Assembly: GCA_944739405.2 (NCBI GenBank)
Contig: OX123191.2
Location: forward strand, 3,018,830-3,082,829
DNA length: 64,000 nucleotides
Origin: Euclidia mi
Lineage: Eukaryota; Arthropoda; Insecta; Lepidoptera; Erebidae
Reading direction: 5' to 3'
In this document: in pieces, positions 54,113-64,000 of the stretch
Numbering within the stretch: position 1 is the first letter of the stretch
How the letters are laid out: every line of letters begins with the position of its first letter
Notes under the pieces: generated by a model
What the model was told of the DNA's origin: nothing
Seen by the model: the letters and a program-made list of their open reading frames with translations, nothing else
The model's database searches: none
Made by a program: the position numbers and the translations under genes

Positions 54113-56237
54113 TTTATTTTGTGCGTGTTTGAGTGAATGGCTTTCTGTTTATAAATATATTAAATTTAATTACATATTTGTGTAATTTGATTGTGGCGCA
54201 GACAACCCTTCTACTTATTAATCTGACCAGATTTGACGGAGAGCCTTCCACAGAACAACTTAATCTTCCTTTAACAATTTAATATAAAATTATATTGATC
54301 AGCTTACTAACTCACATTTTAAATAGCTAGTTATAAGTAAATTAAATCACTTTCCTCGACTTACGCTGCGTTCTAATGATACGAAATGCAATCATCGATA
54401 GATTGTATTATTTGTACTTACTCAACTAACTTGTCCGGTTTCGCTTCCTAATTGGCATGAAGTCAGATCAGACGTTTGCTTTTGAAGGGAACTTCGACTT
54501 TAACAACGTGTATATTAGACCGCTATTTCTCTGTAAAACTCTGTCCAAACGAAAATTTACTATATGCCTGAATACATTGTTATGAAACATCATTTAATTT
54601 TCCTATATACAAGACCTTAAAAAGTTGTTGTATATTTTAAACTGATTACAAAAACCTGATTCAATCTTGAAGCATTATTGGCCTCATCTGGCACAAAATC
54701 TCTTTGAACCCAAAATCTAATTCTCATTCAATACAATTTTTCCAGTCATTCTCCAAAAATCGTTTGAAAAGATGTAATGTCATTGCAAAATTAAATCTTT
54801 TATTCATGGTGCTTTAAATGTTTAGCTGTGCGATAAAAAGTGTAATGATTTATAGCCATGGGGTATTTTGTGTAGTGGCGCAGGCTTATGGTAATGTGTA
54901 ACGTTTTAATTTTGCGCTCGATATGAGGTGATATCGCATCAAAAGCTTTTAAAATTTAGTGGTTAGTCATTTATGGTTCGAAATATATGGCTTTGTATTG
55001 TATTCGTTTTTAAAGTCTCTCAGTTGAATGGATGATAGTTATGAGGCGGGATTAATACATATAGTTATTGTTGTTAAACAATCGATACTTTTGTTTGGTA
55101 AACTTTTAGCGAGTAATTTAACTAGTTCTAAGAACACAAATTGCTCTAATATACTGCCAAATTTGCGGAAATTTTTAACCGTCCCATAGGTACCTTTGTA
55201 GCGTTTGAAAGTGATTTTAATATGGAACAGCTTATTGAATTATCGCAATTTTGGCTATGTAAAAGAACTACTGTTTTTCATAACCACGAGTTCAATCTAT
55301 CCTTAAGAGGCTTGAACACTATGCATATTGTTTTACTTATAGTTCACAGCGTTAAAGAAGTGTCATTACTACTATATGCCTGGCTTCGTGAAAAAAAAGA
55401 AACAGCGTATTCATAGATTTATTGATTCAGTTGGTTATCTGCTAAAATAACATATCACAAATTGGGCTCAAATTTTCTTTATTTCAGTGCAGTTTAATAT
55501 GCGTGAGCGAGCAGTACAATCATATTTGTTATAATACAACGCAATAACGCATATATCCAAAGAAAATAATATAAAAATTCAAATGCATGTCCGTGTAAAA
55601 GGGGCTTAACACTTTCTTCGTCCGTTTATTTCTTGAAAATCATTCGCGAAACTCTTTGACATAAAGCCAGCCCAATCCAACATATTGAAATGCTTAACGT
55701 CGAAAAATTTACGAGCTTTCACTAGACAAACCTCTCTGTCATCGATTCACTGAAGAAACGCAGTTAAGTTTATAAGTCTAGTCTTAAAAACAACAATTCT
55801 AACTCATTAATAAAGTTGCACTACTAGATAGATTAAAGAAAACTTTTAAAGCACTATTTATTAAAAAGTTAATACCATTAGAAACACAATTAGCGGACTG
55901 AGTTCGTAACATTTTAGTTCAGACAAGTTTTTGTTAGTAAATGCAATTGCATTTATGATTCAGAAGGCTGGACTCGGGATATTGTTTAAATGGATAAACC
56001 AATTATGGTGGAATCTGCACCGCATAATGCTGAATCGAGGCAGACTTTGGTGGAATGATATGCATAATGCGTAATAGCACCTCTTAATAGAAGCTTTCAT
56101 ATTTTATCTGACGATTTGGTAGCGGTATTATTCATATTGTTAATGCCCTTTCGTTTTAAGAACTCAGTTACTGTTGGGATAAACAGAAAACAATTTTGAT
56201 GTAATATTACAAATATTAAATTACGACGATTACTGTA
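54113..56237. other. Intergenic, about 2.1 kb, no gene recognised
   Basis: AT-rich sequence. The short frame 55222-55416 has no domain. No repeats named. Confidence 0.5.
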
Positions 56238-56297
56238 ACAATGATTTTCACAAATGACGTGGTATACCACCACGTCATATTTTGTGAAAATCATTGT
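56238..56297. repeat. Short palindrome
   Basis: 'acaatgattttcacaaatga' + 'cgtggt' against 'accaccacgtcatattttgt' + 'gaaaatcattgt'. The arms match except for a few extra bases in the right arm; centre 'at'. Confidence 0.75.
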
Positions 56298-56647
56298 CGC
56301 TGTTTCGAACTGAGTTCATTGGAGTTCGATACCCAAACGAGACAGCACCTTGTTTGATTCACATACCTATTTTTGTTTCAAGTGTACTTCGTGCCCGTTC
56401 TTTGGATGTTTAAATATGTGAGGTACTGGATTTTTCCTGGTGCTAAATTTTACTCCAATAAAAATTATCTATAAAGCAATCAGAATTCAAACGCACACAT
56501 ACAAGCATTATACTCATTAAACTTCCATGATTAAAAGTTCTACCATACAATTACGGTGGCGCCCGTTAATACAAACGACTGTACCTACTAATCTGGACCA
56601 GTATTAACTGTACGCAGAACTAAGTATGTATGCAGAACAATTGTTTT

Positions 56648-56765
56648 TACAGATAACCCGGTGGCGTAGCGGGAGTGTAAACGACTGCCACGCCGATAGT
56701 CGCGGGTTCGATTCCCGCTCAAGACTAACACTTGTGTGCGCGAACTTGGATGTTTATATTGGTAA
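56648..56765 (+). repeat. tRNA-derived SINE (type delta)
   Basis: 'ccggtggcgtagcgggagtg', 'gactgccacgccgatagtcg', then 'cgggttcgattcccgctcaa' (B box with a good T-stem), followed by 'gcgcgaacttggatgttta'. Best delta copy. Confidence 0.65.
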
Positions 56766-56769
56766 GGCT

Positions 56770-56838
56770 TACAGACTCCGCCTGTTTCCCGAAGGAGTGG
56801 ACAAAGACTACGGAACGCCATTTGCCTCATTTCCTTAA
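56770..56838 (-). repeat. LINE 3' end fragment (minus strand)
   Basis: The minus strand reads 'aaatggcgttccgtagtctt' then 'tccttcgggaaacaggcgga', the KWRSVV...YPSGKQA end. It abuts the delta SINE head-to-tail in opposite orientation. Confidence 0.55.
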
Positions 56839-57494
56839 ACTTAAACCTTGGTAAGGGTATTTATAATATGTATTTATATTTCCAAAAAAAAGTATATGCA
56901 TGTTTATCCATTGCCTAGTACCCGTAGTACAAGCTCTGCTAAATTTGGACCTAGATAGTATTGATAATTTCAGACAAAACTGTAGCGTCACCGGCGTGGC
57001 GATAGGTCAGCCTAAATCGAAACGCGGCGCTGACCTGTCGCCCTTATTAATAATTCAGCCGTTGGACACTGTTGTTCAAACTATCAGGATGTACAAAGAT
57101 TTTCAAGTTGGATGAGGTATAAGTATTTAAATAGTGGTCGTCATATAACTGCTGTTGGCGATCGTCATGATCATGATAGTGACGATCACGGGCGATAGTG
57201 CCGATATGTCAGTAGCAATAAAAGTAAATTCCAATCCAATTTTTGACCGCAAAGTTACCCCTTTATAGCAGTGTCAGTGACTGCTGAGCACGATGTCTCT
57301 AGTCCGACTTTCACCTATTTTGGATTTTGTAAAGATTGTCGAATAAAATCCGTTAAGTCATTGGTTCTATGTCAAATCTCTCTCTGGTCATCCAGTTTCA
57401 TAAATGCCAACACATGGAGCTTTACGAGTATGTGTTTCCTCGCATTCTTGTGTACAATTTGCACTTATGTTCCGCCAGGTTAACTAGTTTTCGA
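56839..57494. other. Intergenic, nothing recognised
   Basis: Short frames at 56900-57115 and 57271-57483 without domain. 'gatcgtcatgatcatgatag' 'tgacgatc' near 57160 is a small inverted repeat. Confidence 0.4.
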
Positions 57495-57560
57495 TAGGTC
57501 AAAGTCAAAGTCAAAATCCTTTATTAATTTGGGTCACGATGTGATGCTTATGAACGTCAA
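57495..57560 (-). repeat. LINE tail with (GTCAAA)n
   Basis: 'ggtcaaagtcaaagtcaaaa' 'tcctttattaat'. The minus strand is the common '...aaaggattttgactttgac' tail of a lepidopteran LINE. Confidence 0.5.
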
Positions 57561-58049
57561 AATAATAAATGTATAAAATAATTACTTAAAGACTCTACAT
57601 TTACTATAAGACTGGCTGGAGTTTGGTCTTAGATTTCTTTTTTCAATCCAAATATTGTCACAGTTAATATTAACTCTTCCGCACGCATATATAAATATAC
57701 ATAGTAAATATACATCACTTCTCGCATTTGATCGCAATCTGAGCATATCCAGGGTTATCCACCATCCGTCCACAGCTAGTCTAAAACGTTTCATAGTACT
57801 CCCAGGTTCTTTCAAAATGTACTTGTTTGTGATTCGTTGTTTTAAATATTCAGTTGTGCTAATTTTTTCACTCTTGTAGTTCTGATCCCTGTTACTACTT
57901 CAGAGCATGTGATGATAGTAGCTTATGTTACAAACGTTGTAAGTGCAAATTGGTATTCAATGTCAGTGCACTAAACTATGTCTGCTTGTTTTCCAAACTG
58001 ATTAAAAATATGATGTATATTTGACCACTACGAGTGTGTAGGAAGCGCG
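57561..58049. other. Intergenic, nothing recognised
   Basis: No coding signal. Confidence 0.4.
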
Positions 58050-58130
58050 TTAGATTTTTAAGGATAGTAGCAAGTGACGTTCTGTTGTCTCTGACTACTT
58101 GTACGAAAAAAAGGCGTGATTATAAGTATG
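58050..58130 (+). repeat. LINE 3' end fragment
   Basis: 'gatagtagcaagtgacgttc' 'tgttgtctctgactacttg' then 'ggcgtgattataagtatgta', a diverged copy of the SKWRSVVSAYP...KA end, directly before the BEL/Pao region. Confidence 0.5.
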
Positions 58131-58134
58131 TATT

Positions 58135-59008
58135 TGACAATACCTGGTAGCGCCATCTACCTTCCTATCTGTAACTAATCGCATCAACGTCAATGGTTTG
58201 TCGCTGCTTGGCCAATGCGAGCGATGCCTTTTGTTTCTATCCCTCTCTATCCCATTCCCAAGAAGGGGCACGCCTTTCTCGGATTGGTCGCCGCGAAACG
58301 TCGACGCGAGAGACAGTCCAGAACTTTCGAGTACATTCGATTCGCTAAATACGCTTCCGCCATACCGTATCACACTGCGCCGCTCCCGCTATAATTATTA
58401 CCGCTTATATAAACCGATCGCAAGTAAAGGTGACTTGTGTAGTGAAGTGAATCAAGCAGCTTCATCCCGAAACCACCAGGAGACTGCCCTTCTGAGAAGA
58501 AGAAGATTACCGAACAAGGTAAGTCCCCTTCATCCTTGGAATATCCTATACCCACTCACAATCATCTCTCCCATTCCAATCCTAGGCGACTAAAACCCGC
58601 TATCCTTTGAATACAGTCCATTCCATTAATTCTTCCCAAGTCGCCTAGAACCTACGATTTCGGTGTATAACCGAACCATTTTATTGATCCATACGAGTCG
58701 GATTAATTTACGTTTTTATACGTTATACCGCTATACCTAGGCAGTTATAGCACCTAGCTATACTCCTAATATATTCACATAACCGTCACATGGTTGTTTC
58801 CGCCTGCATCAGTAGGTAAACTTTTATGTAGCTACCTACTTACTCAATTATCATTTCTGGAACTATCATAGTTGTCTTGTAAATCTCATATTTCAAGCAA
58901 CTTTTAATTCCTCCGCTTTAAAGTGTTGCCTAGGTACTTAGGTAAAATAATAGGTACTTTAGATATTCTTATTTTGTTTCGGTCTCATTAGCTTATACTT
59001 ACGTAAGC
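58135..59008 (+). promoter_or_regulatory. Probable BEL/Pao 5' LTR and leader
   Basis: Sequence character changes from the LINE tail to a GC-richer block beginning 'tgacaatacctggtagcgcc'. It has a TATA box 'gcttatataaacc' (58401-58413). A consensus splice donor 'aag/gtaagt' lies at 58518-58524, and a stem-loop 'ctaggcgact' ... 'agtcgcctag' at about 58583-58650. A TG...CA LTR from 58135 to about 58517 is possible, but the second LTR lies outside the window, so the limits are a guess. No primer site was assigned. Confidence 0.5.
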
Positions 59009-60658
59009 ATGTCACAACAAAAGAAGTCACGCGTGTCGGAAGACAAAGAGATGACAATATTAGAAGCAAAACGCAATATTTTATTTGAGCGCATTCAAAA
59101 CATATACGAGCGTTCAAAAACCGCTTCTATTTCTGACAGTAATAGCGAAGCATTTCTCAGTTATTGTATGACAGTAGATAGTATTCGAACAGATTTTCAT
59201 AAGCTGATAGACGATTATAACGCAAGATTACTTTCTATCAATCCTGATGAAAAACCGATCTATCAGGCGTACACCTCTTTCGAAGACCTTTATTGTATTA
59301 ATAAGCGTATAAAATCGCAATTGGAGGGTAAATATTCGGCACAGCCCGTTTCCGCGGCTCGCAGGCCGAGGTTACCGCCAATCGAGATTGTGTCGTTTGA
59401 TGGCGATATACGAATCTGGCCGTTATTCTATACGAGTTTTAAGTCTACAGTGCACGATAATGGTTCTCTGACATATGCTGACAGGTTGTACTATTTAATA
59501 GGTAAACTGTCACCGAAAGCCCAGTCCGTATTTGCAGGTGTCACACCCAGTGCTGAGAATTATCAGGTCATATTTCAGTCACTACTTGACAGATATCAAG
59601 ACACGCGCGTCCTAGCGTCTACTTACTTTGACCAAGCTTTAAATCTCAAACTGTCCGGCAACGCGTCTGTCGCGAATTTCCAGCTGTTTATTGATAACTT
59701 CGTAACCGCGGTTAATTCTCTTAGGAACTTAAAATTAGAAGATCTTTCCGACTTTATGTTGCTTCAACTCGCTTTAAAAAAGTTTGACACTGATACAATT
59801 CGCGCATTCGAGATGAAGGAACGCAATAATAAAATACCTACACTAGATAGTTTTATTTCGTTCATCAAAGATCAGTATCGAATATTTCATAATACGCAGT
59901 CTGGTTCACCTGGCCCGTCTAACACTAACAGCGACAAACAAAGGTTGAATAAATCGCGAAATAGTAATAATAACTGGGTCCCTAATCCACGATCTTACGT
60001 AACATGCTCGGAATCTAATAGTAATAATTCACAGAAGTGTCTGTGCAGTAATATAGTGCACGACCATTTATATAAGTGTCCCGCCTTCGATAATTTGAAT
60101 GCAACCGCTCGTTTTAAATGCGTAAAAGATAACAAAGCTTGCATTAATTGCTTAAGCATAAAACATAAAACAAGTAACTGTTTTAGTAAGACAAAGTGTC
60201 GCTTATGCAATAAAAAACATCATTCTCTGCTTCACTTCGATAAAGGTAACACGTTGTCAAGCCAAGCCGCTAACCTTGACACACTTACGTCGCAGGTGCA
60301 GACTACGATAACTGCGTCCCCGACGATTCAGAATGAGATATCGTTGTGTACGACATCCATTGCGCGGGCGGCACGCACGCGCGGACGGCCTTCGCGCGCT
60401 TGTAGTGATCAGAGCAGTGCTAGGCCGCAATGTATGGCGTCTAAGACTGTTCTGTTAGCGACAGCGCAAGTTATCATATATGATGTTAATGGGTCGCCGC
60501 ACATGGTACGTTGTCTGCTAGATAGCGCATCTCAAACCAATTTAATAACGTTAGAATTGTTCAAACGCCTCGGATTATGGAATAACTTTAAAAATACGAA
60601 CTTAATAATCCGAGGGATAGGCGGATCAGAAAAACATTGCAAGGGTTCCGGGTTGTAG
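59009..60658 (+). CDS. gag: BEL/Pao gag and start of protease (frameshifted end)
   Basis: ATG at 59009, 549 codons. Residues 1-110 are helical. Residues about 120-290 (LPPIEIVSFDGDIRIWPLFY, then FDQALNLKL) match the conserved Pao gag region (DUF1759). A cysteine/histidine-rich stretch at about 345-415 (CLCSNIVHDHLYKCPAF, CINCLSIKHKTSNC, CRLCNKKHHSLLH) is the nucleocapsid. A protease follows, with VRCLLDSASQTNLIT (about 500-515). There the usual DSG reads DSAS. The stop at 60656 results from a single-base frameshift near 60642, after which the pol frame continues. BEL/Pao elements normally make one gag-pol polyprotein, so this break is probably a mutation. Confidence 0.85.
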   Translation: MSQQKKSRVSEDKEMTILEAKRNILFERIQNIYERSKTASISDSNSEAFLSYCMTVDSIRTDFHKLIDDYNARLLSINPDEKPIYQAYTSFEDLYCINKRIKSQLEGKYSAQPVSAARRPRLPPIEIVSFDGDIRIWPLFYTSFKSTVHDNGSLTYADRLYYLIGKLSPKAQSVFAGVTPSAENYQVIFQSLLDRYQDTRVLASTYFDQALNLKLSGNASVANFQLFIDNFVTAVNSLRNLKLEDLSDFMLLQLALKKFDTDTIRAFEMKERNNKIPTLDSFISFIKDQYRIFHNTQSGSPGPSNTNSDKQRLNKSRNSNNNWVPNPRSYVTCSESNSNNSQKCLCSNIVHDHLYKCPAFDNLNATARFKCVKDNKACINCLSIKHKTSNCFSKTKCRLCNKKHHSLLHFDKGNTLSSQAANLDTLTSQVQTTITASPTIQNEISLCTTSIARAARTRGRPSRACSDQSSARPQCMASKTVLLATAQVIIYDVNGSPHMVRCLLDSASQTNLITLELFKRLGLWNNFKNTNLIIRGIGGSEKHCKGSGL

Positions 60659-63600
60659 ATATTAAAATACATTCGCGTTTTGATAGATACATTAATTTTA
60701 ACATTTCTTCGCTTATCGTGGAGCGTATTACGGACACATTGCCAAACGCTAATGTGGACGTATCGCTTCTCACACACCTCGAGTCATTGCCGCTGGCGGA
60801 CTCGGAGTTTGCGAATCCGGCAGACATTGATGTTTTGATCGGAGCCGCAATTTTCCCGCACTTGCTACTAACTAAAGTGGTACGTAGTGAGCAAAATAAC
60901 TTACCGCCCGCTATTGAGACGGTATTTGGGTATGTGATTATGGGTACCGTACCTACATTACATACTTCTCAATACGTTACGTCTTGCTGTTGTTCTGTTC
61001 TTCAAGAAAACAATATTGATTCTCTTCTCAAGCGATTTTGGGAGCTGGAAGAGGTTACCGCACCGCCCTCGATGAGCCGTAAAGATCTCGAGTGTGAAGA
61101 ACATTTCCGCGCTACCATTGTTCGTGACGACAGTGGCAGATACGTTGTGGCGTTGCCATTCTGTGGTGATCCTTATTCGTTAGGCGACTCGTACGCTGCT
61201 GCCCTCAGACGTTTCCATTGTTTGGAACGTAAACTTGATGCATCACCTAAGTTACGCAGCGCCTATAATGACGTCATTCGTGACTATATAGATAAAGGTT
61301 TTTTGAGTGTAGTTGTAAACAACGAAGGCAACTCTCTGCCCTCATATTATATCCCGCATCACGGCGTAGTTCGCGAAGATAAAACCTCTATTAAACTTCG
61401 TGTGGTTTTAGACGCTAGTTGTAAGACTACATCGGGTCAGTCGATTAATGACATTCTGCATGCCGACCCCAATCTACAGGGTGATTTATTTAACATCATA
61501 ATAAAGTTTCGTCTTTTCCAAATCGCTCTGTCAGCTGATTGCCGCCAAATGTTTCTCAATATCGGCGTTCGCGAATCTGACCGTAGATTTCAACGGATCT
61601 TTTATCGTTTTGACAAGAAAGAACCTTTATCTGTGTATCAGTTCAATCGTGTTTGTTTTGGACTCAAGTCTAGCCCATATCACGCGCTACGAGTTTTTCG
61701 CCAATTGATCGCTGATGAAGGCGATCACTTTCCCGCCGCAGCAGCTGTTGCCACTTCCGCTTTGTACATGGATGACATTGCCTGTAGTGTCATATCCGCT
61801 CCGCTAGCAATTTCGCTTTGTGAAGAGCTTATTCAGCTTTTCAAGCGAGGCCAGTTTGATCTTGTCAAATGGACAAGCAACTCTAAGGAGGTTCTCGCAC
61901 GCATACCAGATTCTCATAAGGCTTCTCCAGACATTGAGTTTGAGAAGTCTGTACCGCATAAGGTGCTCGGTTTACGCTGGGACAAATCCTGCGATAGTTT
62001 TCGGTTTGACGTCTCACCACCAGATGATAAGTGCACCAAACGCACTATGCTGTCCACAGTGGCTCGACTATGGGACATAACGGGTTTTATGGCTCCCACA
62101 ATTTTGTACGCCAAGCTTTTGATCAAAGAGCTTTGGCTATCAAAGTGTGAGTGGGATGAAACACCCCCTGACCATATTGTCACCGCTTGGGGCCAGTTTT
62201 GTATTGAGCTTACCGCGCTCAATCAAGTTACTATTCCGCGTCATCTTGGGTTGGTAAATGGATGTACCATCAACTTAATAGGTTTCGCTGACGCCAGCGA
62301 GCGTGCTTACGGCGGAGTCGTATATCTGCAAGTCCGCATTGGTTCTAACTACTCGGTGCAGTTAGTTTGTGCCAAGTCTAAGGTCTCGCCTGTTAAAACC
62401 ATTTCAGTTGCGAGACTGGAGTTGTGCGCGGCACTTCTGCTGTCTCAGTTGCTCCGCAAGGTTCAAGACACAGTTTTCTCCCACTACCCCATTAATAAAT
62501 TATACGCGTTTTCCGACTCCAAAGTAGTGCTCGCTTGGATTCATTCTTCTCCTCATCGCTGGCAGACTTTTGTCGCCAACCGCGTTAGCAAATTGATTGA
62601 ACTGTTCCTGCTACTTGTTTCAATCACGTCGCGGGTATTGAGAACCCCGCAGATTGCTTGTCTCGTGGTGTCACTCCACTTAATCTTCTGCATCATCCAT
62701 GATCCGTCAGAATGGCCCATGCAACCCTTTGACCACAGTGCAGAAGACGAAGATGTACCCGAACGGAAGTCTGTTTCTTATCCCGTGATTGCTGAGGTTG
62801 CGGAGTCTCCCATCTATGCACTCGCACTACGCATGTCATCGTGGTCTAAGTTACTCCGCGCTACCGTTTATGTCTATAGGTTTCTTAGGCACCTACCTAA
62901 TGAGACTTTTGTATCAAGTACTGATATCAAATTCGCAGAATGTAAGTTACTACGAGCTGTACAGGCTGTTCATTTTAGTAACGACATTCAAAATTTAAAA
63001 GACAATGTACCTTGTTCTGCCGCTATCCTTAGACGCAAGCCGTTTCTCGATGAACACGGCGTCATACGCGTTGGGGGTCGTCTGTCCAATTCGGATGAAC
63101 CTTATAACTACAAACATCCTTGTATTCTGCCGCGACATGATCATGTTGTCGACCTTCTTGTTGATTTTTATCACAAGAAACATCTCCATGCCGGTCCAGA
63201 GTTGCTTATGTCCTTACTTAGGCATAAGTATTGGATTTTGGCCGCTCGACGAATAATTCGTCACAGAATACATAAATGTAACGTCTGTTTCAAATTTCGT
63301 CCGCGTCCGACTTTCCCTCCCATGGCCGATCTACCTAGCCAGCGCGTCAACCAGGTTGCTAAAGCGTTTACACACACCGGTTGCGATTACGCAGGACCAC
63401 TGCAGTATACGCCAGTGCGTGGTCGAGGTGTTAAAAGCCGTAAAGCCTGGCTATGTATTTTTACATGCTTAACGACGCGCGATACGCATATTGAAGTTGC
63501 GACAGATTTAATCACGGTGTCATTCCTGGTAGCCCTTAAACGATTTCTCTCACGGCGCGGCCCTATACAGTATTTGTACACGGATAACGGCACTTGTTTT

Positions 63601-64000
63601 GTGGGCGCAAGCTCTTATTTACGCGACCTTTATAAGTTTCTCAGGGAAGAATATCGTACTCGTCTTCAGGAAGAACTTTCCATAAATCATATTGACTGGA
63701 AGTTTATTCCACCAGCATCACCGCATTTCGGTGGATGTTGGGAAAGCATGGCCAAAGTAATTAAAACGCATATCTTCAAGGTTATAGGTCAACAGATCCT
63801 CTCTTACGAAGAGCTTTTAACTGTCCTTGCACAAGTCGAGGCGCTGATCAACTCGCGCCCGCTCACGGCATTGAGTAGTGACCCTGCAGAACCATCCGCG
63901 TTAAGCCCTGCACATTTTCTGAACACAGTGCCATTATCGTCATTTCCGGCTCCTGAAGCAGACTCTTCAAGCTTGCTCCAGAGACATACTCTGCTGGATA
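60643..64000 (+). CDS. pol: BEL/Pao pol, open to the window edge
   Basis: Open frame without stop for about 1,119 codons; no own start, since it continues gag. Rest of protease/linker (VFGYVIMGT), then reverse transcriptase with LRVVLDASCKT, FGLKSSPYHA and LYMDDIACS (catalytic YMDD, about 61765-61790). RNase H has LIGFADASERAYGGV, ARLELCAALL and YAFSDSKVVLAW. Integrase has HKKHLHAG...H zinc part with CNVCFKFR, then GCDYAGPL, YTDNGTCF and GGCWESMAK, so D, D and E are present. Between about 62605 and 62690 the conserved NPADCLSRG-type segment is readable only in the +1 frame, so two small indels cancel and keep the frame open. The protein continues beyond 64000. Confidence 0.9.

Larger units (their letters stand above)
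58135..64000 (+). mobile_element. BEL/Pao LTR retrotransposon, 5' part, runs off the window
   Basis: Gag with a Pao-type zinc region, a DUF1758-like protease, reverse transcriptase with YMDD, RNase H and an HHCC/DDE integrase come in this order on one strand. The 3' LTR is beyond 64000. Coding damage is limited to a frameshift near 60642 and two compensating indels near 62605-62690, so this is the youngest-looking LTR element here. Confidence 0.88.

Overview
This window looks like gene-poor, AT-rich DNA from a moth or butterfly (Lepidoptera). I found no host protein-coding gene. Nearly everything that can be recognised is transposable-element sequence. The lepidopteran call rests on the co-occurrence of several repeat types I know from that order: Lep1-like Helitron MITEs, several tRNA-headed SINE families with their partner LINE 3' ends, RTE tails, and Jockey, CR1-like, Gypsy and BEL/Pao elements. 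Family names come from recognition, not from a search.

Layout. 1-1900: a TAA-flanked MITE and two tRNA-derived SINE fragments. 1902-10343: a complete but inactivated Gypsy-type LTR retrotransposon on the minus strand, with a 4-bp 'atat' duplication. Its upstream (right-hand) LTR was later hit twice, in opposite orientations, by 5'-truncated non-LTR elements that carry an RLE-type endonuclease end. 10344-15057: SINE and Helitron debris. 15058-17872: a near-perfect palindrome of about 2.8 kb. Each arm holds a piggyBac-like insertion and an RTE tail at mirrored positions. 17873-31490: SINEs, Helitrons, LINE 3' ends, a 5S-rRNA-derived SINE and several short perfect palindromes.

31976-35330: a minus-strand CR1-like LINE interrupted by a 5'-truncated Jockey-type LINE (32442-35132, 7-bp duplication). 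35575-51813: a longer Jockey-type LINE on the plus strand. A second Gypsy-type LTR element (37113-47626, minus strand, 4-bp 'aaat' duplication) splits its ORF1. Downstream come a decayed ORF2 and a (ATTCT)n array of about 615 bp at the 3' tail. 51814-58130: LINE and SINE fragments, including a chimeric SINE. 58135-64000: a BEL/Pao LTR retrotransposon on the plus strand that runs off the window. It is the least decayed element here.

How the parts relate. The insertions give a relative order: SINE fragment, then Gypsy-1 beside it, then the two RLE elements in Gypsy-1; CR1-like LINE, then Jockey-B; Jockey-A, then Gypsy-2, then a SINE in the Gypsy-2 leader. All coding regions except BEL/Pao pol carry several stops or frameshifts. 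Each multi-domain protein would have served only its own element's replication. The strongest candidates for something unusual are the compound palindrome with its 20-bp hairpin set, the tRNA-like module inside the Gypsy-1 LTR, the 5S-derived SINE and the shuffled SINE modules. Gene boundaries were judged by eye. Several open frames begin before their first ATG, and I say so where it matters.
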